This document shows positions 6,492 through 13,248 of a DNA stretch of 13,248 nucleotides, piece by piece. A model generated the notes under the pieces. The model searched no databases, was not told the DNA's origin, and saw nothing but the letters and a program-made list of their open reading frames with translations. The stretch comes from Nitrososphaerota archaeon. GTDB lineage: Archaea; Thermoproteota; Bathyarchaeia; Bathyarchaeales; Bathycorpusculaceae. A program made the position numbers and the translations under genes. The first letter of the stretch is position 1, and each line of letters starts with the position of its first letter. The DNA is taken from assembly GCA_031282985.1 (NCBI GenBank), contig JAITCR010000181.1, forward strand, positions 1 to 13,248, in the 5' to 3' direction.

Positions 6492-7499
6492 TTAAATTTC
6501 GTTTACAAATTGTTTGTAAACGGGGTGATTTTTGAAGTGTATTGTTGTTTCTGATTTTTCTATAGTGCCACTTGGCAGACGCATACAAATTGAATTCACT
6601 GTTGCACCAGCACGGCTTAAACGTACACCATCAAGAAGCTCACCTTTAGTTACACCTGAGGCAACAAAAACCAACTCATCACCCTTGGCCAACTCGTGCT
6701 CATCATAAGTTTTAGCTACATCTACACCTGCCTGCTTTAAACGCTCCACACGAGCCACATCACCGGTTGGATTCCAAACCCTAACAAGCAGTACACCGCC
6801 CAAACACTTCACCGCTGTCGCTGCAATAGTTGCCTCTGGACCAGCACCTGCACCGATAAGCAGGTCAAAACCAGAGTTTGGAGTAGCCGCAACAATTGCA
6901 CCAACAATATCACCATCAGAAATAAGAATAACTTTCACACCTAACTGCCGCAGAACCTTTAAAATATCATTATGCCTATCACGATCAAGCATTATAACAG
7001 TAAACTTTTCCAAAACAACATTTTTTGCCTGAGCAATTGTACGCACAATTTCTTCAACACTCATATCCAGAGACAAATTGCCAATACTGTGATAGTCAGT
7101 AGCAACTTTAAAGTAGTAACCATCATCAGGCAAAACTTGAAAACAACCTCGAGGAGCACAGGTAAGTGCAGAGATTGAATCTTTTCGACCTTTACTAGCT
7201 GCAGTAGTGCCATCAACAGGATCAACAACAAACTCCAACGCAGGACCATTTCCACTGCCAACTTTTTCTCTGCGTTCAAACGCTGGAGCATGATCTTTTG
7301 GACCTTCACAACAAATAACTTCACCATCAATATCCATTTGATTTAAAACGGCCCTTGAAAACTCTACAGCTTTTGCATCAATTAAATCACAATCCCCATG
7401 GCCAACATGCAACACTCCACCTATAGCACCGGCAACAGTAACTCTAGTTAAGGAGGGTGCCAAGGCTCTTAATGAAACCATACCATTCATCGTCTCCAT
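6492..7499 (-). CDS. glpX: Fructose-1,6-bisphosphatase, class II (GlpX type)
   Basis: This enzyme hydrolyses fructose 1,6-bisphosphate to fructose 6-phosphate in gluconeogenesis, in the cytoplasm, with divalent metal. From the ATG at 7499 it has 335 residues, near the usual GlpX length. Family motifs are present in order: HGDCDLIDAKAVE (34-46), GEVICCEGPKDHAP (59-72), the sugar-phosphatase metal motif DPVDGTT (93-99), SDGDI (194-198) and GAGAGPEAT (216-224), which supply the metal-binding Asp and Glu residues. In-frame ATGs at 7490 and 7481 are also possible; alignment to the family favours one of the three. The open frame continues upstream to 7691, but that part lies in the 16S trailer and processing stem and is not credible as protein. 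A TATA-like box at 7530-7539 gives it a separate, nearly leaderless promoter. Many archaea use the unrelated class V enzyme instead. Confidence 0.92.
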   Translation of the reverse strand: METMNGMVSLRALAPSLTRVTVAGAIGGVLHVGHGDCDLIDAKAVEFSRAVLNQMDIDGEVICCEGPKDHAPAFERREKVGSGNGPALEFVVDPVDGTTAASKGRKDSISALTCAPRGCFQVLPDDGYYFKVATDYHSIGNLSLDMSVEEIVRTIAQAKNVVLEKFTVIMLDRDRHNDILKVLRQLGVKVILISDGDIVGAIVAATPNSGFDLLIGAGAGPEATIAATAVKCLGGVLLVRVWNPTGDVARVERLKQAGVDVAKTYDEHELAKGDELVFVASGVTKGELLDGVRLSRAGATVNSICMRLPSGTIEKSETTIHFKNHPVYKQFVNEI

Positions 7500-7529
7500 T
7501 AATACAAATAACCCTAAATGTCTAAACTT

Positions 7530-7539
7530 GATATTTATG
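7530..7539 (-). promoter_or_regulatory. TATA-like box of glpX
   Basis: The minus-strand sequence CCATAAATAT is centred about 35 bases upstream of the ATG at 7499, giving a predicted start near 7508 and a leader shorter than 30 bases. It lies beyond the 16S processing stem, so glpX need not depend on read-through from the rRNA promoter. Confidence 0.5.
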
Positions 7540-7637
7540 GATTTGCACAAAAAATCGGTCTCTTTAAGACTTTTTGGTAAGAAGTAAAGAATTTTTGAAA
7601 CCCAAGTTTCAGCTATATTGCTTCTTGCCTGTGTTAA

Positions 7638-7661
7638 GAATTGGGCTTTGACGTATAGAGT
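7638..7661 (-). repeat. 3' arm of the 16S rRNA processing stem
   Basis: These 24 bases are the exact reverse complement of 9331-9354 on the other side of the 16S gene. In the pre-rRNA the two arms would pair and loop out the 16S. This is the long stem that archaea cut, usually at a bulge-helix-bulge by the splicing endonuclease. A further 7-bp match (7681-7687 with 9312-9318) continues the pairing towards the 16S across an asymmetric internal loop, where the cleavage motif may lie. I could not fix a canonical 3-base/4-bp/3-base motif by eye. Confidence 0.9.
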
Positions 7662-7717
7662 CTTTGATGCTCTCCTTGCTCCTCCAATCAAGCTTTTACT
7701 TGCTTGAGATTTTTACT

Positions 7718-9208
<1,491 letters not shown>

Positions 9209-9500
9209 TATGCACTCCGTGCTGATTTCTGCGGATCAACATGTTTTTTGTGGTACGAATATTATTAAATATGCACTACATTCTCTCTCGCACTATTGTG
9301 CTTAACTGGATTTGGAGGGAGAAACATTCCACTCTATACGTCAAAGCCCAATTCAGACCTAACATGAGCAATTCTATCAGGTCCACATACATGTCCCCGC
9401 AATTGGAGGCCAACTCCGTCATTCCTGCAAGGCAATCGCCGTTTCGGTAGGGGTTGAGCCGCCGCCATGATTAAATTGCGGGGCGCAATTATAGCTGAAT
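9209..9500 (-). ncRNA. 16S pre-rRNA leader with structured elements
   Basis: About 290 bases separate the predicted rRNA transcription start near 9500 from the mature 16S 5' end. The 16S-proximal part holds the processing-stem arm at 9331-9354. The distal part, 9395-9490, is richer in GC than the surrounding spacer and contains several inverted repeats. A 10-bp stem joins 9474-9483 and 9395-9404 (AATTGCGGGG on one plus-strand side). A short hairpin, 9484-9490 with 9474-9480, uses the same bases. Small GGAG/CTCC and GGC/GCC hairpins lie inside. I tested it as a tRNA and rejected that. It is probably a leader that folds before or during pre-rRNA processing. Confidence 0.6.
9331..9354 (-). repeat. 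5' arm of the 16S rRNA processing stem
   Basis: This arm pairs base for base with 7638-7661 (24 bp, no mismatch). Together with the 7-bp helix 9312-9318/7681-7687 it brackets the whole 16S gene. Perfect conservation of both arms indicates an active processing signal and shows that the 16S is matured from its own transcript. Confidence 0.9.
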
Positions 9501-9521
9501 TCTATCATGAGGGACTGTATT

Positions 9522-9531
9522 GAATATAAAG
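9522..9531 (-). promoter_or_regulatory. TATA box of the 16S rRNA transcript
   Basis: On the minus strand the sequence CTTTATATTC is the best match to the archaeal TATA consensus in the region, with AACC just upstream as a possible BRE. It predicts a start near 9500, upstream of the structured leader. It lies downstream of the oligo-T end of larE, so the rRNA unit appears to be transcribed on its own. Confidence 0.6.
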
Positions 9532-9587
9532 GTTATGCTTCACAGAGGATAAATAACATTGTTTTCACCTTTTTTAACGAAACCCAA

Positions 9588-9671
9588 CATAAAAACTCAA
9601 ACAACAAACGCAGGCAACAAACAAAACAACCCACCTTAAAAACATTAAACTCCACCAACATTAAAAAAAAT
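9588..9671 (-). terminator. Multiple oligo-T terminator region after larE
   Basis: Immediately after the larE stop the minus strand shows a run of eight T (9663-9670). More T-rich stretches follow, including TTTTTAAGG, TTGTTTTGTTTGTTG and TTTTTATG, in a segment nearly without A or C. Archaeal RNA polymerase terminates at such oligo-T tracts without a hairpin. The tandem tracts would insulate the 16S promoter, which lies just downstream in the same direction, from larCE transcription. Confidence 0.6.
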
Positions 9672-10496
9672 TTAACCATTAAAAGCATTAAGCATACTCC
9701 CCGACCTATAACCCTGCAAATCAAAAGTCACATACGTAAAACCCAACTTTAACAACTCATCAACAATTTGACCCCAAACCACCATATTACAGAAAAGAGA
9801 AAACTCTGCCTTTGGAACCTCAATCCGTGCTAACCCATAATGATCCCTCACCCTAACCTGCCCCACACCAGTAATTGCCCTTACAACCTGCTCAGCACCA
9901 TCAATCATAACCAGTTTTTCTTTAGTAATTTTTTGATTAAAAGAAATCCTAGACGCAAGACAAGCAAGCGAAGGCTTATCATAAATACTAAGACCTAACT
10001 GTTTTGCTAATTGCCTAATTTCATCTTTACTAAACTTGTTTACAACCCACGGACTACAAACATCAAAAGTTTCCTGCACTGCTCTAAACCCTGGACGATG
10101 CCCAACAAGATCACTATAATTGGTACCTTCAAAAACTACTTTAAACCCTAACCGATCAGCCAACTGTTTCAAATTTACAAGCAAATCTTTTTTACAATAA
10201 TAACACCGGTTCTCGGGGTTAGCAATAAAAGCAGAATTTAACAACTCGCTAGTTTGTACAGTATAAAGTGTTATACCTATTTCATCAGCAACTATTTTTG
10301 CGTCAAACAATTCCTCTGACGAATGAATTGGAGACTGCGCAACCACTGCAACCGCTTTCTCACCCAAAACCATATGACACACTGCAGCTAACGTAGAGCT
10401 GTCCACACCACCTGAAAAAGCAACAACAACACCATCTCTACCCACATCAACAATATAGTCCTTAAGAAGCGCAAATTTTTGATTTACCACATCCAT
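9672..10496 (-). CDS. larE: LarE, ATP-dependent sulfur transferase of nickel-pincer cofactor synthesis
   Basis: LarE adenylates a carboxylate of the cofactor precursor and replaces it with sulfur; two rounds give the bis-thiocarboxylate that holds nickel. The PP-loop SGGVDSS is at residues 28-34 of the 274-residue protein starting at 10496. Three cysteines stand at the positions of the three-cysteine LarE type: RCYYCKK (C98, C101) and ACLASR (C179). Lactobacillus plantarum LarE keeps only the last one and sacrifices it, whereas the three-cysteine type binds a [4Fe-4S] cluster and is thought to turn over repeatedly. The C-terminal FTYVTFDLQGYRSG is a family hallmark. I chose the ATG at 10496, one base after the larC stop (TAG-C-ATG), because it fits the family N-terminus; an ATG at 10520 would overlap larC. 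Confidence 0.94.
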   Translation of the reverse strand: MDVVNQKFALLKDYIVDVGRDGVVVAFSGGVDSSTLAAVCHMVLGEKAVAVVAQSPIHSSEELFDAKIVADEIGITLYTVQTSELLNSAFIANPENRCYYCKKDLLVNLKQLADRLGFKVVFEGTNYSDLVGHRPGFRAVQETFDVCSPWVVNKFSKDEIRQLAKQLGLSIYDKPSLACLASRISFNQKITKEKLVMIDGAEQVVRAITGVGQVRVRDHYGLARIEVPKAEFSLFCNMVVWGQIVDELLKLGFTYVTFDLQGYRSGSMLNAFNG

Positions 10497-10497
10497 G

Positions 10498-11751
10498 CTA
10501 ATCACGCAGCTGCAAAACATCTCTAGCCTTTGCAGTAGCTAATTCTGAAAGCTCTCTTAAAGGTAACCCTGTTTTTTCAGCTAAACATTTCAAGTCTTCA
10601 AACTCTGGTTTTAAACGAATTACTTTACCCTGACTATTTTTTGAAATTTTGATCCTCACCGGTTCTTTTTGCCCAGCTATTAACAAATCAATTGAAGAAA
10701 TACTTCGAGAAACTAGGTGTCTTTCACAACAGTAAACTCTCACACCTAAAGTACCTGTTTCTTCAATTAACACATCAATAAGATGTTGAGCGTCTTTTTG
10801 ATCTGCTATAACCTTGATTATTTGAGCGGGTCTATTCTTTTTTGTAAACACAGGCATAACACTCACATCCTTTGCACCCTCTAAAAACAAACGGTCAACT
10901 GCATAACCAAGGATTTCACCAGAAACATCATCAATACTAGTCTCCAAAACAGCTATTTGATTACTTCCCAAAGGAGCCTCAAAAGATTTCCCCACAGTTA
11001 TCCGTAAAATGTTGGGAATTTCAAGAAACTCTTTATCACCCACACCATAACCCACCTTGACGGGAACTATCTTGGGATAAAACGGCGTAACTTTAGAAGT
11101 TAAATTAACAAGCAACGCAGCACCTGTCGGAGTTGCAAGTTCAGACTCTATGGGACCACCTTTTATTGGAAAATTTTTTGATTGAAAAATAGCTAACGCT
11201 GCAGGAGAAGGACTGGAAGTTATGCCGTGTGAGAACTTGAATAAACCACCCCCAACAGACACTGGGGTAGCGTAAATTGTTATGTCAAAAAATCCAAGGT
11301 CATCCATTGCAACCGCGGAGCCAATAATTTCTGCAGCTGTATCAACTAAACCAATTTCATGCAGATGTACATCACATAAAGAGCCACCATGCAAACTAGC
11401 CTCAGTATTTACAAGAGAATGAATTACATTTGAGGCAAACAATTTTGCTTTAGGAGAAATTTCTAGGGCATGAACAGTTTTCTCTACAATTTCAATTAAT
11501 TGTTTACCACTTTTAGAGGTTTTTCCGTCAGCCGTAACAGAAACTTTGGTTGCCTGAAAACTTTTTGACCCAACACGCTTAATGCTTACTTTAATGTTTG
11601 AGTAACCGTATTGTGCCGATTCAAGAGTTTTAATGGCACAGGTAACTTTAGTAGCATCTGCACCTAAATCTAAAAGTGCGCCTAAAAACATGTCGCCTGC
11701 TACTCCTGCAATTTGGCAATCGATAATTGCTATGGGAGAAAAATCGGTCAT
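10498..11751 (-). CDS. larC: LarC, nickel insertion enzyme of nickel-pincer cofactor synthesis
   Basis: LarC is the CTP-dependent cyclometallase that inserts nickel into the pincer nucleotide, the last step of the pathway. The 417-residue product has the N-terminal family block IDCQIAGVAGDMFLGALLDLGAD (10-32 region, here 9-32), the histidine-rich CDVHLHEIGLVDTAAEI (126-142), GVGD (236-239), and the C-terminal block with TSIDDVSGE (271-279), LGYAVDRLF and KKNRPAQ (304-310). In Lactobacillus plantarum the two halves are joined by programmed frameshifting; here they are one uninterrupted frame. It is the first gene of the larC-larE pair. A TATA-like ATTTAAAAT at 11770-11778 sits about 23 bases before the ATG, so the message is probably leaderless. 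Confidence 0.94.
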   Translation of the reverse strand: MTDFSPIAIIDCQIAGVAGDMFLGALLDLGADATKVTCAIKTLESAQYGYSNIKVSIKRVGSKSFQATKVSVTADGKTSKSGKQLIEIVEKTVHALEISPKAKLFASNVIHSLVNTEASLHGGSLCDVHLHEIGLVDTAAEIIGSAVAMDDLGFFDITIYATPVSVGGGLFKFSHGITSSPSPAALAIFQSKNFPIKGGPIESELATPTGAALLVNLTSKVTPFYPKIVPVKVGYGVGDKEFLEIPNILRITVGKSFEAPLGSNQIAVLETSIDDVSGEILGYAVDRLFLEGAKDVSVMPVFTKKNRPAQIIKVIADQKDAQHLIDVLIEETGTLGVRVYCCERHLVSRSISSIDLLIAGQKEPVRIKISKNSQGKVIRLKPEFEDLKCLAEKTGLPLRELSELATAKARDVLQLRD

Positions 11752-11769
11752 TTGAGTCCACTTGATATT

Positions 11770-11796
11770 ATTTTAAATGGCAAAAACGATATATTG
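11770..11796. promoter_or_regulatory. Back-to-back promoters of larC (minus) and larB (plus)
   Basis: The 71-bp divergent gap holds two TATA-like boxes. ATTTAAAAT on the minus strand (11770-11778) serves larC, and CGATATATTG on the plus strand (11787-11796) serves larB. Each is placed for a leaderless or very short-leader transcript. The boxes are less than 20 bp apart, so one bound factor could control both arms, but I see no clear palindromic operator. Confidence 0.5.
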
Positions 11797-11822
11797 ATTG
11801 TGGTTCTTGAGCCAATAGGAAG

Positions 11823-12623
11823 ATGCACATGTTTACGTTGAAAGAGATTTTAGAAAAAACGGCCTGTTCTGAGTTGACCGTTGAGGAAGCAGAGAAGCTG
11901 ATTCAGTTACAAGCTATTGTGGAGCTTGATGGTATAGCTAAAATTGACTGTAAGAGAGAGTATCGTAAAGGTGTGCCAGAGATTATTTTGGCTGAAAATA
12001 AAACAGTACAAGATACTGTAGAGATTACCATGAAAATGTTTGAAGTAAATGGCAGAGTAATAATAAGTCGATGTACACCGCAGCATATTGAAGCTTTAAA
12101 GGCTGTTATTCTCTCGGCATCAGATGCTGTTTGTCAGGTTAATCAGAAAGCTAGAATGGTTATTATTAAAAAGAAAAATTACACAGTTACGGATTCGGGG
12201 GGCAGAATTGGTTTGCTTACTGCGGGGACTTCAGATATTTCTGTGGCTGAAGAAGCAAAAGTTATCGCAGAAGAGATGGGCTGTAGCGTTTACACTGGAT
12301 ATGATTTGGGTGTAGCAGGAATTCATAGACTACTTGAACCGCTTAAAGAATTAATCACAAAAGATGTTGATGTTATTATTGTAGTTGCAGGCAGAGAGGG
12401 TGCTTTACCATCTGTTGTTGCAGGCGTAGTTAATGTGCCAGTTATTGCAGTTCCAACTTCTAACAGTTATGGCTTTGGCGGAAAAGGTGTAAGCACACTT
12501 ATGGCCATGCTACAGTCATGCTCACTAGGAATAGCCGTTGTAAACATCGACTCAGGCATCGCCGCAGGAGCTATCGCCACATTAATTGCTAACCGAGCAG
12601 CTAAATTTAGAAGTGTTCACTAG
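11823..12623 (+). CDS. larB: LarB, NaAD carboxylase/hydrolase of nickel-pincer cofactor synthesis
   Basis: LarB carboxylates the pyridinium ring of nicotinic acid adenine dinucleotide and releases AMP, giving the dicarboxylate mononucleotide used by LarE; it is the first committed step. The 266-residue product has a family-specific N-terminal part and a C-terminal PurE-like domain: TAGTSDISVAEEA (133-145), GREGALPSVVAG (190-201), PVIAVPTSNSYG (206-217) and QSCSLGIAVVNIDSG (231-245). C233 matches the active-site cysteine that contacts the nicotinate ring in the characterised enzyme. ATGs at 11823 and 11829 are both possible: AGGA (11817-11820) is spaced 8 bases from the second, while the TATA position favours a leaderless start at the first. 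It is divergent from larC, so the pathway genes form one locus. Confidence 0.94.
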   Translation: MHMFTLKEILEKTACSELTVEEAEKLIQLQAIVELDGIAKIDCKREYRKGVPEIILAENKTVQDTVEITMKMFEVNGRVIISRCTPQHIEALKAVILSASDAVCQVNQKARMVIIKKKNYTVTDSGGRIGLLTAGTSDISVAEEAKVIAEEMGCSVYTGYDLGVAGIHRLLEPLKELITKDVDVIIVVAGREGALPSVVAGVVNVPVIAVPTSNSYGFGGKGVSTLMAMLQSCSLGIAVVNIDSGIAAGAIATLIANRAAKFRSVH

Positions 12624-12700
12624 ATGTTAGGCGTTATTCTATTGGGGATTTTTGGTTTGGGATATAGGCTGTTTTTTGATGTGTTTAGATGGCTAATTTG
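12624..12700 (+). terminator. T-rich 3' end of larB
   Basis: Downstream of the larB stop the plus strand is unusually rich in T and G and carries a run of five T near 12650 and a run of six T at 12672-12677. These are plausible archaeal termination sites. Nothing else is seen before the border of the insertion-sequence relic. Confidence 0.35.
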
Positions 12701-12708
12701 GTGGTGTC

Positions 12709-13248
12709 CTAAAGCAGGTTAAATGGTAGTTGTCTTTTGAAGAACCAAAAGTTAATGATCAAACCAATAACAGTGTGATGCATAACTTCTAATTTTGAAA
12801 AGCAAATCCCTTTTCAAACCAGCCGGCTACACCAGATACGTAAAGACAAATACTTACGCTCAATACACTGCATATTACGCTTCCCGGCAACACAACACCA
12901 CCTTTAACATGAGATTGATAAGCAAAATTATCATCACAATAAACACACTTTATCTTAAAGGGCGAAAGTAAACAAGTAAATCATCCAAATACTTGTGCTC
13001 TCGCGTACCAAAGCATTATGCCAAACTGTCCGGGTGTTATGGCCAATAGCCCACCAAGCCAACACTGATGCGACTTATCATGGATAAAAGACCACATTTC
13101 ATCCATCTCCACAGCTTCAACCTCAACACGATCAGCTCAAACAACATCAATTTCTAAATTTTGATGCGTTTGAAGATAAATAGGGTTTATTTTCCAGGGC
13201 CAGTTTTGTGTTTTTTTAAAATGGCCGTAACGGTGTCTTTAGAGATGC
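12709..13248 (-). pseudogene. Decayed IS1-family transposase (InsB-like), cut by the window edge
   Basis: Pieces of an IS1-type transposase can be read in order on the minus strand in different frames. They are NWPWKINPIYLQ, then VEVEAVEMDEMWSF with the first catalytic Asp near 13103, WAIGHNTRTVWHNA, CFGTREHKYLDDLLVYFRP, VYCDDNFAYQSHVKG with the second Asp near 12930-12935, and CIERKYLSLRIWCSRLV with the catalytic Glu near 12860. The last piece is KGICFSKLEVMHHTVIGL, ending in a stop at 12709-12711. At least four frameshifts and three in-frame stops interrupt it; one is likely TGG to TGA at 13137-13139. The order and motifs match InsB of IS1 ([24 protein letters not shown] in E. coli, shortened here). 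It cannot make a working enzyme. GGTGGTGTCC at 12700-12709 may be the remains of the terminal inverted repeat. The other end lies outside the window. Confidence 0.85.

Noticed and set aside
7500..7691. N-terminal extension of the glpX frame by 64 codons to an ATG at 7691
   Set aside because: It runs through the 16S trailer and the processing-stem arm, has no similarity to GlpX N-termini, and a TATA-like box lies inside it.
9241..9450. A 69-codon plus-strand frame sharing the peptide TLYVKAQF with the false glpX extension
   Set aside because: The shared peptide comes from both frames reading the two arms of the inverted repeat that forms the 16S processing stem; it is not a protein family.
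9395..9483. A tRNA-like element in the 16S leader (7-bp acceptor-like CCCCGCA/TGCGGGG)
   Set aside because: Neither strand offers a T-arm or anticodon arm in the right place, so only a leader stem-loop is supported.
9580..9700. A/C-rich segment considered as a repeat array or CRISPR-like region
   Set aside because: No regular repeat unit or spacing exists; on the minus strand it is simply the oligo-T terminator zone and the end of larE.

Overview
The window reads as a piece of an AT-rich archaeal chromosome, most likely from the class Bathyarchaeia (formerly MCG). The 16S rRNA gene carries the archaeal 5' signature. It also contains a site that matches, as I remember it, the MCG-specific probe around E. 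coli position 242, and a near-match to another MCG probe around position 732. Other archaeal traits are a eukaryote-type ribosomal protein eL22, TATA-like boxes about 25 bases upstream of short or absent leaders, oligo-T ends, and clean GGAGGT-type ribosome binding sites that match the intact CACCTCCT tail of the 16S. The class-level call is an inference from memory of probe sequences and would need a phylogeny.

Layout. 1-198: start of a minus-strand ORF cut by the window edge. 426-2123 (+): a large surface-anchored protein with a TIM-barrel/glycosidase-like look, preceded by a run of ten C. 2237-5882 (-): a tight four-gene operon of a MarR-type regulator, two tandem paralogous ABC ATPases and one ABC-2 permease, with a near-perfect 27-bp palindrome over the predicted transcription start. 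6122-6403 (+): eL22. 6492-7499 (-): class II (GlpX-type) fructose-1,6-bisphosphatase. 7718-9208 (-): a complete 16S rRNA gene between the arms of a perfect 24-bp processing stem, with a long structured leader and its own promoter. No 23S gene follows it; glpX does. 9672-11751 (-): larE and larC. 11823-12623 (+): larB, divergent from larC. 12709 to the right edge (-): a decayed IS1-family transposase.

How it fits together. larB, larC and larE form the complete set for making the nickel-pincer nucleotide (NPN) cofactor from nicotinic acid adenine dinucleotide: LarB carboxylates, LarE transfers sulfur, LarC inserts nickel. No larA-type racemase or epimerase that would use the cofactor lies in the window. 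LarE has the three-cysteine arrangement expected for an iron-sulfur, multi-turnover sulfur transferase. The MarR/ABC operon looks like an autoregulated exporter for an unknown compound. The rRNA, eL22 and glpX genes are core functions, while the surface protein and the IS relic are the accessory parts. I do not see a clearly new defence or mobile system. The most unusual points are the stand-alone 16S unit with a leader that can fold two ways, the eL22 gene, the poly-C tract before the surface-protein promoter, and the compact MarR/twin-ATPase exporter with its large outward domain.
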